Assembly (NCBI GenBank): GCA_018881555.1
Contig: JACAXG010000007.1
Location: forward strand, 6,214,643 to 6,278,642
Source of the DNA: Amblyornis subalaris
Lineage: Eukaryota; Chordata; Aves; Passeriformes; Ptilonorhynchidae
Direction: 5' to 3'
Length of the DNA stretch: 64,000 bases
Both the position numbers and the translations under genes were made by a program. Positions 49,244-63,000 of the stretch are shown in pieces (within the stretch, counting starts at the first letter, position 1; each line of letters starts with the position of its first letter). Under the pieces are notes generated by a model. That model was not told where the DNA came from. It was given only the letters and a program-made list of their open reading frames with translations, and ran no database searches.

Positions 49244-52200
49244 TTCAAAGAAAAAAATAAATTCAGAGTCCAGTTAGGATCAATAAAGTTCAGGTAGCAA
49301 CTTTATAAAATTAACTGTGTCAGTGACAGCACCATAATTAAATTTCTACTCAGATAATTGTGGTTCAATGATCAGCAGCTCCTGCAGGCCCCCCTACACC
49401 CCTCNCTCCCTTCTGTATTTCCTCTGTAAAACCTGTCAATGCAGTCACATATTCTTAAGACATTATTGTATTTCAGGGGTGGCCAAGGTTGACTTCCTAC
49501 AGCTCAGTCATTTCATGTGCTGTGGAGACTCAGTAAGTTAAAACAAGCACACCAAAATGAGGTGTTTCTCTCAGAAGGCAGCATAAACACTTGAAGAAAC
49601 ANCTTCATTATCTTCAGACTGTCCAGTGGACAACTGTTCTCTTTCTAAATTCAAAGCTTTCAATACAAGAGGAAAAATTCTCANTAAGATAACTTGCATC
49701 AATTTTTACTGTATATTTTTCCTAATATTGTCTTGTATTACAAATAGCCTTTCTTGGGCTCCAAGCAGAGCAGCTCATGAGCTCCTAAACCATCCGAGTT
49801 CCAGTGGGNTTCACAAACTATTCATGTCTACACACCTCCTCCTATCCACCAACTAAACATCATTGCAGACACTAAAGAAAAGTCTTATTAAAGTGAAAAA
49901 GTGTCATTGTAGCACCCAAAACCCAGGCTCACTGATACTATGTTTTTCTGCAGTTGCTTTCTTTCCATTGCAGGGATTTTTTGTATTATCTTTGGTTTGG
50001 TCTACGCAAGAGACAAAAGTTTTTTCCTACATCAAAATTGTTTTGAATAAATCCACAGAAACCTGTGGGGACATAGCACCTCCCAATCTGCCATCAGGCA
50101 GAAAGTCAGGATTTATAAATCTGGTGGTTAAGTTTATGGCAGCACTTAAAAATGACAGAGTTTAATTAAAATGAGAGATGCTAGGGTGGATTTTTTTTCC
50201 CCCTTATTACAGTTTCATGGCCAGACTGCTGTGGTAATTGAGGATTCATCTTCTTCTTATGATCTTCATCATAATTATTTTTCTTTGTTTATTGTTCAAA
50301 CCGAGTTTTGTTTCCATCTTCCAGTTCATTTTACAGATTTTGATCTTACTAGCAGCCTGGAGAGCCTTGTTTAATTCTTCTACATGTTAGGACCAAAGAA
50401 GAGAACTAATTAAAAAGAAAAACTGCGAAGTACAAAGAAGGTTCAAGATGGGAGGGTTAGGAGGGGGGGAAGTAGCACAACAATAATTGCCAATAAACGC
50501 AAACCTCATCAGCAAGCAGAGTTATTGAGGTATTATTCCAAGCAGGATTCTCTTACCCCAGTAGTTCTGCCTTTCCTTACTCGTCTGGGAGAGAGTTTCT
50601 AACTGTATTACTTCACATTTATTCACTTAGACTCATCTTAAGAAAANCCACAGAACTGTGTAAAGAGTATATAATCCCTCTTTATGAACTGAAAACCAAC
50701 ACAACATGAATATCTTCTATTTATTACAGAAATTATGAGTCCTGAATTTGAAGTAGGCTACAGTTAAAATGTGTCAACCAAGGTATTCTTCTGTTATGAT
50801 GGTGACAGCCAAATGGTTATCCTCAAATTTATCCTTGCTGATGTTTTAAAACTTTTTTTGAAGTGCTAGCAGACATAAAGTACTAAGGGAAGAGAAGATC
50901 AGAATCTGTTATACTAAAGATCTTAATAAAGCAGAAGGGCCAGGAGGTCACTATTAAATTCTCACTCCTTTAAGAGGAATTCATGTGCCTAGACACGGAT
51001 GTCTCATCCATATGCAATGTTTTCAGGTATCTTCCTGCCTCAGCTGATGTTCCAGCTGGGAATGTGGGTATCCCACAGATCCTGTATCACATCTGCCAAC
51101 CATACAGAGGTTTTACGTGCAGGTAGAGGTGTCTACTGCATAAGTACCTGAATGACTTCTATTTTCTCTCTTTCACTGCCTGCAAACTGTAAGCTTGTAA
51201 AAACATTCCTTGTGGTAGTACTACTCCTGACACTGCATTGTCCAACATAGTCTGGGACTATGGCAACATGGCACTGGGACAATCAATATTTTTCCTTAGA
51301 AAAATGTGAAATTTCCTCTTCTTGCCCTTGTATAATGCAGGATAGCAAAAAGGCGTGCAGCATCTCAGCAGATGGAAGTTAGACTGCCCTTGAGATCAAG
51401 TGCATTTGTTCCTCAGATTCATGTATCAAATGGACAAAACTGGGACAGATCTCACTGCAAAGTGCTTCAGAACCAGGCGTAATTTAAAGAATGAGACTGC
51501 AACTTCCACGGCCATGGTCCAACTGCATCCCAACTCCAACAAAAGGGAATCCAGGCATCTGGACTAGACAGCAGCTGTGGCATGTTCCCCCAGGCATCTG
51601 GAAAGGGGATCCATCACTCCTAGGCACACCGCAGAGTTCGTCTGCAAGTTACCTATATGCCTCTGCTTATAACATTCAAAGTGCACTTCCTCCCTAAAAT
51701 TAACCCTGACTCCTGTGCTCAGAAGAAGTAAGAAGAAAGACAGACTAGAATTTAGAAAACAGAACCATTCTAACTATTGGGGTTTCTGGAGGCTCTNTCA
51801 GAAAATACCAGCAAAGATACTTGCTTTGATTTACAAAAAGCATCAGTGAGACAGATTTGTTAAGCTTTCAAAATTGATTTCATTCTATTTACACCAAAGA
51901 AATCACACAGTGCTCAACACTTCTAATTTTCAATCACAGCTATCCAACCTTGATCCCATAGTCTCTCATTAATTTTTCCTTCTCACCATCCCAAGCAGAT
52001 ATATTAGTTCTCCATTTTTAACATGTCTTCATGCTGCAAGATGTAGATTCCAATGGCCAAACTGAGAACTTCTATTACAGGTATCACTTAAATTGGGACT
52101 TCAAACTGCTTTTATTAACAGAGAACAGTTGATTATTTATTAGTGATGTGTTTTCAGCTTGAGACACTGCTGCTGTTTTTCATCTAAGGGGCAATTCAGT

Positions 52201-55200
52201 CTCTTATACATTTTTATGCCTCTTTTATTTTGGCCCCTTAGACATCTTAAACACCATATCCAAAAGGTCAATACACTGGAGCTGCATTATAACATAAATA
52301 ACGCACAGATGCAAATCTTATTCCACAGATGCATCCTGAAACAGAGTTCGCCACAGCAGTTTCCTTTAGGTGGAGCTATTTATGACCAATCCACACACAC
52401 GCTTTCAAAGAGTGAAGGGAAAGAGGGACTGAATATTCTTTTTACAGTATAAGGACATATTCAGAAATAGCTATTGTAGTAAAATCCTGAAAATCAGGAT
52501 TAATGTGTGAGGGTTTGTGTCAAGTTATTTTTAATGCCGTACCTTCATGGTCTATTTCTTATATGACTGTGGCTGTAGGCCTGGTTTTTCTTATGGAGAG
52601 CACAAAATTGTTTGCAGTTAAAAAGCAGTATTATTATACTTTACAAGACGGCAAACCAAGAAAGGCCAACATTTTCAAGCAAGCCTTGACATCAAGCAGG
52701 TGAATGTTCATATTCACAGCTTTCGGCTCCTCAGGCTACTAATTCTCCAGAGTTTATGACGATTCTGAATTACCCCAAAACATATATTTATCTGTCAACA
52801 TTTAAGTTTACATGAAAAAGCTTTGGCAGGTCACGTAAGGTAGGATTCGTGATATTCAAGTATCATAGGCTCTGCTGAACAGACAGCAAAGAATAAGGCA
52901 TTTTTAGGGCCATGGCCATATGACCTTTTTCACATATCTACCTTTAGAATTAAATCAGCCATGCCTCAGACATTCATCCTTTTTTTCCCACTGCCTGCAA
53001 ATGGAGTCTAGCAGTTTACTCGCATGGAGACACACCACAGAGGGTCTACATTTGAGCAAATGAATCCTAGCCAAAAAGGCAAACTCCCACTGCCCCTTGG
53101 AGGGCTGGGTGGAGGTTCCCGAGCTGGTGCTGGCCAAGCTGGACAGAGAGCCACAGAGCAAAATTAGTCTGGGACCCAGGAGCGGCTGAGTACTGCACTT
53201 AGGATAGTAAATTCCGCTTTCCAGACATCTCTGCTTGCAAAGCTGCCTTCACAAGGAATGCTTCTCCACAAGAAAAAAAACAACATCTTATTCCCATTTG
53301 TTACATATAAACAATCCAATACTATTCAGCTTCAAGCAAGGTCCACTAATGCGCTATTTATAGTGACTAATTGTTTCCAGAATGCTTTCAGGCATATATT
53401 CAAGTTTCAATTATATTTTACATGTCTAGAAAGAAAAGGTTATTATTCATAATGCTAAAAAAAANTTCAACAATAAAAAGTAGACAAATGTCCATTGAAC
53501 TGCAGAATTGAATTTTAAAAACCTGGTACAAAGCTTGTATTTCAGTATCTCTGGATAGTTAAGGGTAAACAATTGTTTCATTTTTTTACGAAGCTTGGGA
53601 GCTTGTTAACTTCAGAGCTATAGATCACTATACCTCATTTCTAAAATAGGTATAATAGACATCTGAAATCCTACATACCACTCTAACAGGTTAGTTTACA
53701 AGACCTCACATTTAAAAGTTTCTGGAAAAGAATAATAATTTTTAAAAAATCCTACCAAAAAAAGTCCAACTAGAAACCTTCCTGCAATAAAGGTCCCTAT
53801 AAACAAATATTGAAAAGTAACAAATCACCCTCGAACAGTATATAATTAAATAAAGTCCTTCAAATGAAAAGGGTTACTTAACCTGTTGAGAAAGGAACTG
53901 CTGTTATGCTTGGATGCAATTTCAAAGGGAAACATTTGGCAATTGGTGACTTCAACAGCAAATGTTTTGCTGATCTTCTCTCTCTGGCATTTATGAGCTT
54001 CATTTCCATCTCCTTTAGATGCTAATGGGTGTAGAAGCAATAGTTATTGAGAAGGACTTACTTGAGAATTTTTATGGAAGATCTTTATTTTTTCTCTTTT
54101 TAAAAAGTACCTGACATTTGAGGTTAAAATGGTTAATAATTGGTGAACAAAAAACAGTTCTATGTATTTGTTTCCTCTACGCAGAGTGTGTCCATTTTCT
54201 GGGGATGTGTTTTGGATGTGACATCACGTGAAATCAGACTCTGTGTACTTTGGGACTGTCTCCAAATTTTAACAAATGCATTGGAAGTTAAAATTCCTTT
54301 GGAAATTCATGGCTTTTGCAGTTATGTCGAGACCTTCCTCAGAAAATTAACTTCATGTCAGCAGTTTCCAGAGCAAGTCTGATCACTCCACACACAGCAC
54401 TAGATCTATAGCAACTGCCAGTCCTGTGAATTCAGCCTTGGGCTTTAGAACTCAAACACACAAGTCATGTACTTTGTTCCCAGAACACTCCCAAAATGAA
54501 AAGGATTGCCATGTGCTTATTGTCTCCCGAAGAAGGACACAGTCGTCTTCATCAAGGTCTGACATCACACTTCATATAATGCCTGGCCCTTCAGATGTCC
54601 ACTAGGATTAACTACTCCTATGTGTAAGGATTAAATTTCAAAAAGCAATGAGAAATTACAGAGAATAATAGGATGCACTNGAGAACAGGAAGATGCATTA
54701 AACTTTCTGTCCACAGCCCACATGCTCAAGTGGGACTGGCTGACTTGTCATTTTGCTTAGTTCCTTCTGCTCTCACAGAGGAGCTGGGGGTGACCACACT
54801 TACAGACTTGCAGGGTCCCTTCTGGAAGCTTCAATCCTTCAGCTGTTAAATACCATAAAGAAGTGTAACATTTGCTCTGGAAAACAATCCTCACCTGGCA
54901 GGGGGAGTAAATTTTACTGTTTTATAGACCATGCCCTTATAATTACCAGAGCTATAGCAAACTAATTCGTGCCGGACAACACAAGGCACTCAACACGTCA
55001 GTGCTCAGCAAAACACTCTGGGCTAGTAACATTGTAAACAAATAAAGGCCTAGTCCTACAACAGCTTTATCTCACCTACTTTAGAATGAATCAGATATTA
55101 CTCCTTTGTTTTGCTTCTGCAAGCATCGCAAGCAGAGGAATTTAAAGAACACCTTCTCTAGAAAAATTAAGGTCATTTAAAACCTGAAAATTCTTTTAGA

Positions 55201-58200
55201 TAAGAAATTTCACGTTATTGTAGCTGTTTCACACCTGGGATTTTCTTGCTTACATGAACACTGCATGATAGAACAGTTTTCTTAAAAATTAGTAAATCAA
55301 TTACACTTATCCACATTCCTATGCTCTTCTCCATTTCTTTGAAATATGGATGATCAGCCTAAGATGTAGTTCAATATGTCCAACTTATGGACCATATTTT
55401 ATAATAGGATCCATTCAAACCCAGTAAAACTTAAAAAAGAAAACCAGCAAATATTGATCTTTTTCTATTATTTCTATCTTAATTTCCTGAACTTACCCTT
55501 GTTTATAGAAGGTGAACAGCTAAAAAATATGGCAGGTGATAACTGGAATTTTTTTTACTATTAGAATAGGAAATATGCCACAGCAAGTCAAGCATTAACC
55601 ACTTTCGGGATTTTCTTTTTCCCTGGATAATTCCCTTGCTCTGGAATACACAGAGGAATTTGGTTTTATTAAAAAGAGCAGCTAATTTTGCTGTTTGGAT
55701 CACTGATGACATATTACCACATCTGATGATTTTGTTATTATTTATGTACCTCTTATTGCCCATCAATATCTTCAAGCAAAGAGAGTTCAAATAATTTGAC
55801 ATTTTATTTTAAGAGAGGAGGAAGAGGCAGCTGCCTAATCAGGACTACACAGATACAAACATCTGAGTGAAAAAATTTCCAAAATTCCAAAACAAGGTTA
55901 GCTTAGTTGAAGGGTGATTAGGATTTTGACACACTTCTCCTTTTACCAATGTGTGCCTACAAAGGCACATATCAAGACTGCCACCTGGACAACGTATTTT
56001 TGAGTTGGGTGTGATATCTGCATGCAGAGAAAGCTCCCAGTCGCCAAGTGACAGCAGATATTGCAGCCACTCATCCTTAAAGAAAACATATTTTCTGTTA
56101 ATACCTGCAAGTGCTCTGCTAACAGGAATTTCCAAATCTGGACTATAATGATTTCAACATGCTTTATTGATCTATTTTATTTCTTTATTGGAACGTGGCT
56201 AGAAGCAAGCTGGTCTGTTTTATATAATGTCCTGACCCTCCCCTAAGCTTGGCAAAATCTCAGGCATAGCTGAAAGTCTGGATGTCATGTAAGAATAGCA
56301 TTTGAAAAGGCTTTTGAAAAATTATTCTCCGGCTAAAGGTCACTGAATACTATTTAAATTATATAAAGGTACTGGGAATTGAGATTATGCCCCTTTGGCT
56401 GTTTTCCTGCTTCACAGAATGTGAGGACAATTAATAATGCCAAGAGCTTACAGTATTTAATGATGCAAAGTGCTTAGCAGAAATACCCATGTTATTTCCA
56501 AGACACCACAACAGAGACAGAACAGGTTTGCTGTTCTGCCTGCACAGGATATCATCTTGTTCCTCCATGCTTTTTTAAAGCACTACATTCAAAACTTCTT
56601 TCCTGAAGAAGATGAACACAATCAAAATTCCTCATGAATGTGCTTGTTGGAGAAAGAGAGGCAGGAGCTGCAGAAGTTCAGTGTGTTATTGTAAGTCTTC
56701 CCTGAGGCACACACTCAGAATAACAGATCTGAATGAGAAAAAGAATGCAGCACAAGAACAAAGCTTCAAAGGTCATAATGAAAACATTTGGTTGACAACT
56801 TCACTTACAGCTGCTCAGTAACAGTTCTTACCAAGGAAGTTTGGCAGGAGTTCATACCCTCTCCCAGTTCTGCACCTGCATGCATCCAAAGTCATCTTTT
56901 ACTCCTGAAATCCAGTTTCTATACATAAAACACCGGGATTCACCACATTTGAATGCAGCGTATAGTCTAGATGTAGTTTAGGCAAAGTCCCGAAGTATGC
57001 CAACAGATAAATTTCATCAGGAGAATCAATTTCTATCTTACTTGAATTTAGGAATTTAATCAAGAAAAATACAAGCATAATTAACAAATGTCAGCAACAA
57101 CTTCTTTACCAATAAAGACTTTGCCTGTGACTGAAATTTCTCAGAGGTTGACAAGGCTTTTCAGATGGTCAGCATTCCTCAGCCTGTGGTCTGCAAGACA
57201 TGAGGAAATCATTCAACTATCATTTTTAATAAAACAACTCAAGAGACTCCTACAGATACAAGCAAGCCACCAAACAAATTAACAGCTGAAGTTTTTAAGT
57301 TAACTATTTTGCATATAGTGTCCAGGACTGACCGTAATTTTTGTCCATGACAGCTGATCCTTAGATTGAGGACAACTGGGATACCCTAAAAGAGGGTAAC
57401 GAGGCGAACCGTGTAGCATTTGGATGGCTCACTGCTGCCTGCACCTGAATGACCACTGTCTTTAAGATACGAACAGGGTAAAGATTTCCTGAAACATGTT
57501 AGAAAACTGCAGGTAAGGTAGGGAAGACATCAGAAAAACTGAAAAAGCAGGAGAGAAAGGCAGTTGTTGGAGTTTCAAACTGCAGACTTCCCTCTCTACG
57601 TGTTGAGGGCTGGAGAAAGCATCGCACAGCTCAGGCTCATCTGGTAGGAAGAGCTCGCTTTTGCAATAAGCAAATATGGCCTGTGGTCATATGTCAAGCA
57701 AAGCCAGAACCTTTGATCCTGTAAACCTCAATCTCACTGAGAACAAGGAGCAGCAACTCTCAGTCTGGGAAGGACATTTTAATGAAGGGCAACCTGTGAC
57801 CGCAGGGCTCCGACAGACATGCAGCAGCAGAGGAAAATTAGACAGCTGAAGCTGCTGCCACTCCCTGCCTTCCTCCCCACCTCCCTAACACATGTTGCTG
57901 CCCCCAAGGCAGGGATGTCTGATCCAGTCATGAATCAACTCCTACCTAACTCATGCCCCTTTTCAGCCCGGCATTTTAAGGTAACCTGACATCAAAGTTG
58001 GTTGACAAAGCTGGGATGGAGCAGATGCAAGCAGTAACAGCTTTAGCGGTCTGATGCTAATTCACCTCTGCATTCCTGACAAAGCCCGAGCTGCCAGCCG
58101 AAAGAGCAGGATGGCAGTGGTTCATCCTGAGAGAAAGCCCCAGCGGAGTGGGGTGGTTTGGCTCTCTCCAAAGGACCAAGTTGTGTCTTAGCTGCAAATT

Positions 58201-59018
58201 TCCTTCAGGCTTCAGAAAGGTCAGCGATTTGGGGGACAATTCACAGGCACAGGGAGATTTAAACTCCANNCAGATGCTGAGCCCTTCCTTTAAGCATAAA
58301 CTCAGCCTTAAACACGTGTCCCTTTATGCCATAATTTAGTGTTTTGGTGGGTTTCTAGGCTAACTAGAAATAATAAATGTAATGCTTACTAATCGATATC
58401 CACACATCAGCTAGAGGCCTAATAAGCATCTTCTGGATACCGACAGTTATTTTTGTATAATATTTCTACTATAAATTCCCAGATTATTTAAATTATTATA
58501 AGGTTATTTAAAGTAACTGCTTCAGTAGGGGCTTTGTTTTTTAATTTGCATTTGCAAGTATGTCCATGAAGTCTTCTTAATGCATGCAAGAGCCTGGGCA
58601 AATTTTGCATGGTAATGTGCAAAACTTCCTCTGCCTGTATTGACTACTAACTTCTCCTTCAGCACAGACCCTTCTTTTAGTCTTTCTTCTCTGATCCTTG
58701 CCCTCAGGGCGGTGTTTCCAACTAGCTCCCTTCAGAAGCCAGTCTGGACAGTTAGGATACTGCCAGAAAACAGTAATACCATTGTAATTAAACTGGCAGT
58801 CAGGGTGCTTTATATTTAAATCTAACTGACAAACTAAAACCACAAAGGTTAGGGGATTTGGATCTNACAGTGTCCGTATAAAACCCAAATAGATCCTAAC
58901 ATCAATGTGAAAATGTACCAAATGAACAATAATGTGTAAAAAACAGCTAATGAGAAGCTGTACTTCATCTCTGGAAAAGTTATCCAGGGTGGTTTTTGCA
59001 ACTTTTTCTCTGAGCCCC
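49244..59018. other. Intergenic, no gene seen
   Basis: Nearly 10 kb of unique, AT-rich sequence with no recognised repeat, exon or RNA gene. A stretch around 56340-56480 has ATTTAAATTATATAAAGG and GACAATTAATAATGCC and looks enhancer-like, but this is only texture. Confidence 0.55.
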
Positions 59019-60068
59019 TGTATTGGGTTTGTGGGGCCAGGTTTTGGTAGCAGGGGGGCTACAGGGGNGGCTTCTNTGAGAAGCTGCCNGAANAGTCCCC
59101 TATGTCCAGCAGAGCCAATGCCAGCTGGCTCCAGGATGGACCCACCACCGGACAAGGCCAAGTCCCTCACAGAAGGTATCAGCTCCTCCGTGATAATATA
59201 TTTAAGAAGGGGAAAAAAATAATTATTGCACAGGGAAGAGTGAGAATACGTAAGAGGAACAACTCTGCAGACACCAAGGTCAGTGGAGAAGGAGGGGCAG
59301 GAGGTGCTCCAGGTGCCAGAGCAGCCCATGGTGGACCACAGGGATGCAGAGATCAACCTGCAGCCTCTGGAGGAGATGCATGCCAGAGCAGGTGGATGGC
59401 CAAAGGAGGCTGTGAACCCATGGGAAGCCCATGCTGGAGCAGGCTCCTGGCAGGGACCTGTGGACTCGGTGGAGAGAGGAGCCCGCATTAGAGCGGGTTT
59501 CCTGGTAGGACTTGTGATCCTGTGAGGGCCCCCACACTGGAGCAGCCTGTTCCTGAAGGACTACACCCTGTGGAAGAGTGACCCGTGCTGGAGCAGTTAG
59601 TGAAGAACTGTAGGCCATGGGAAGGAGTCACAAAGGAGAAGTTCACGGAGAACTGTCTCCTGTGGGAGGGACCCCATGCTGGAGCAGGGGAAGGACTCCT
59701 NTCCCTGAGCAGCAGCAGAAACATNGTGTGGTGAAACTGACTGCAACCCTCATTCCCTGTCTCCCTGCGTCGCTTGGGGGGGGAGATAGAGCCTGTGAAA
59801 AGAGGAGGGAGGCATGGGGGGAAGATGTTCTCAAGATTTATTTTATTTCNCATTATCCTGCTCTGANTTTGATTTGTAATAAAAGCAATTAATTTCCCCA
59901 AGTCAAGTCTGTTTTGCCCATGACAGTAATCACTTTGTGATCTCTCCTGGTCCTTATCTCAATTCATGAACCCTTCATTATGTTTTCTCTCTTCTGTCCA
60001 GTCGTGGAGGGAAGTGGTGGAGCGTCTTTGGTGCGTTCCTGGAATCCAGCCAGGGTCAACCCACCACA
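59019..60068 (+). mobile_element. LTR of an avian endogenous retrovirus (about 1.05 kb)
   Basis: It begins TGTATTGGGTTTGTGGGG and ends GGGTCAACCCACCACA, so TG/CA termini are visible. Between them are GGTTTTGGTAGCAGGGG, a TATA-like ATATTTAAGAAGGGG near 59198, a block of degenerate roughly 50-base units, and a poly-A signal (AATAAAAGC) near 59878 followed by a U5-like TTTTGCCCATGACAG. This order matches a widespread avian LTR family. No viral gene remains next to it, and no target duplication could be matched, so whether it is a clean solo LTR is open. Confidence 0.8.
59390..59690 (+). repeat. Degenerate internal repeat of the LTR
   Basis: The phrase GCTGGAGCAG or a variant recurs at about 59427, 59481, 59531, 59582 and 59671, preceded by a CCC-type start, at roughly 50-base spacing with one longer step. 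The units differ considerably from one another. It is a minisatellite-like part of the U3 or R region. Confidence 0.7.
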
Positions 60069-63000
60069 GTCCTTTGACACTGGTAGCTCTTGGGACACTA
60101 CACTGAGTTACCAACTGAAACAGCTTGATGTGGGAACAAATAACAACTTCCTTCACTTCACTTCTGCCTGAAAACTACCTGTGCTTTTAAAGGAGTGGAC
60201 TGGTACCATTTGCCCAGAATTTCTAATCCCAGGTCTCAAGGAGGCAATGAGAGCCATGGGCTCTTCACCACTCACTGGCCAGAATTTAAACTCTGGTCTT
60301 GGCAGCTATAAAAACCCTCAGGACCCACTTCTGTCTCAGTACGAATCCAACTGAAAAAAATACAGTTTTGTAGCTATCCCTGCTGAGCTCTAAAAGGAAT
60401 ATTCTGAAGGCAATATACTGTTCTTGAGTTACATCTATCTGAACAACAGCCAAAGAAGTAACCCTAGAAAAGACAGCCATCCCCAAAAAAAAGGAGGTAA
60501 ACTTTTTTAGGGAGGAAAAACCCAAACAGGATTAGGATATGGAAATGTGTGGAACTGATACACAGACAGCAAAAACACTGAATTCAAATTCTGCTTCTTA
60601 AAAAGTTCCTATTCTGTTTACACGTGGGCCAAATACTAAGGACAAAATTATTTATAACATACAATAAAAGCACAACTTTAGGTCCTTCTAAAAATTTAGT
60701 AATATTGATCTTAAGTTCTTTATACAAGACAATATCTGCTACATTCCTACAACATTATTCTTTTCCTTCTCTATCAGATCTACTGCCAAATAACTCAATT
60801 CCTCCTTTTATTCTCACTTTTCAGCATCTCAGTTACACTAAGATCATCAGATTTCATTGGAAAGATGAGCAGACATCAAAATTCTGAGAGAGCACTTACT
60901 GGAGTCAACAAGAAACAGTGTCTTCTATTAGACCAGCTCAATATTAAGCTTCAAATACTTACTGCCACTTCTAGTGATCACTAGATGTGACAGAGTTTTC
61001 AAAAACAGTCATTACAATGAAGTGTTTATTGGAAAATGGCAACAGTAAAGAGTGAAAATATGTCCAAATGGAACATTTAATATTCATAACCCTTCTCCTA
61101 TCTAGGGATTGCTGGAAGAGCAAAACAAGCATTTCTTCATCTTTTTCCATCTAAGAAAAAGACTCTCAAAAGACTTCAAACAAAGCTCAGGGGATGCATT
61201 AGGAAAGGAACATCATCCAGCAGAGTTAGGATAATCCCGCAATTATTATTCTGATCTGGAATTCCCAGCAGGTTGACAGCTACCTTTCAAGAATCACTGC
61301 TGAAGGTAGTCATACGCTTCCTATACCAAAAAAAAAAAGCAAACCTCCATCAACCAGCTATGCTTAGATACAATGGCACAAGAGAATTTCTAGCTATCAT
61401 CCACAAACATTTCTGCAGAGAAAGCTTTTGTGTTTGCATTTCTCTGATCCCTTCTTGGATCACGCAGTGGTTTGTGCTGGTTAGTTGATTGGTTATGGGC
61501 TCCTGCTCCTGCTTTGCTTCTTCCGTATCATGGACTTGCCTCGTTTGGAATTCATATGCAAACCACAACACTATGCCAAAGCTCAACATTTCAGGGATCT
61601 GCCTTTAGCCATAATTATAGGCTCACCTTTGTGCTCTCCACTTTCAAGGGCAGCAGCTGCTATAAATTACCACAGGTAGAGAAAAAAAAAGGTCACAAAA
61701 CAGCAGCAGCATTCTTGAAGGGGCACCAAACAAGCTACAAGTTTGCCCACTGACATTTTCTTCCTGGATAACCCAGACCAGGAGGTAAAATCAATGGCTG
61801 GCTAATAAAACAGCATATAGGGAAAAGGTTTCCATGAATAATGCAACAGAAGAGCACTGTGTGGACAAGTAACACAGGAAAAACACACCAGGATGACCAG
61901 TAGGATACAGAGGTCATGCAAGAAATGAGTAGATGCTAGTCAGAGAAATGATTTTCTGAAAAGAATGCAATTTTGTTAGCTAAACATCCTTCCAAGTGTT
62001 CAGTAACTTCTGCTCCCTATGTACTTCCTTCAGAGATAGGAAATACAAATCTTCTAATATTCTTACTTTACTATAAATCAGTGCTTTGATGAATTTTCCA
62101 GGTTACTTTCTTTAAGGGCTCCCAACCTACGCAATCAAAACAGACAACTTGAGAAAAAGGAAAAGAGAAAAGGAAGGGGAGCATTGGATCCATGTAGAGA
62201 ATTCCCTTTCCATGGCAATGACAGCACAAGCAGTGGCAGGTCAGCAGATGGTACCACCCATTCCATGCAGTAATCCCCAGCAATTTTTCCAGTTTGATTC
62301 AATCTTTGGTCTAACAAATAGATACTGACATTACCAAAAATATTCATGAAGGATTTCTGAAGGAAGCTCATGTCCACTAAAAAAAGTCAGCTTCAGTAGT
62401 AGCTGAGAAAAGACTGTATCCCACTGTTTCCAGACCTATGAAAAACTGAGTCAGATACAAAACACAATTTCATTGTGATAAGCTCTATTGGCACATACAG
62501 CCTTGCGTCTAGTTTGGATATCAATTGCATGTCTCGGTTTCCTTTCTATGAACACTGACACAGAAGCCTTGGTGGTGCAAATCCAAAAGCTTCAAAAGCA
62601 AGCAGTACTGGCTGAAAGCAAAAATGTATTCTCCAGACATCACTGACCTTCAAATCCAGTGTGGCAGAGACCTGGAAGCTTACCGTTTGAATGGTATGGA
62701 TTCCTGATTCCTAAAACAAATTCCATCAGCAACAGTCTGACTGGGAAAACATCTTCCTATAAGACATACATAATGTTAAGGTTCTAGGAATGCATAATGC
62801 CAGGTGTTACTGAATTGCAAACCTGCTCCATTTTTTTAAAGCTAAAGCTCTTTTTTTAAATTCTCTGACTCTTCTCTTACAGTACTGTAAACCAGGAATA
62901 ACGAGTGAATTCCCATGAGTTACAGACATCTAAGACAGAGACAGTGTGAAGGTAATCTTTATTGCTCAACAATCCCATCTCCTACCATGGCTACATGAAA

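Noticed and set aside
58577..59488. 303-codon minus-strand open frame
   Set aside because: About half of it is the antisense strand of the LTR at 59019-60068 and the rest is unique sequence without similarity. It contains many N codons and is not a gene.
59019..60068. A full endogenous provirus with gag-pol
   Set aside because: Only one LTR is seen. No internal viral coding sequence or second LTR lies within several kilobases on either side.
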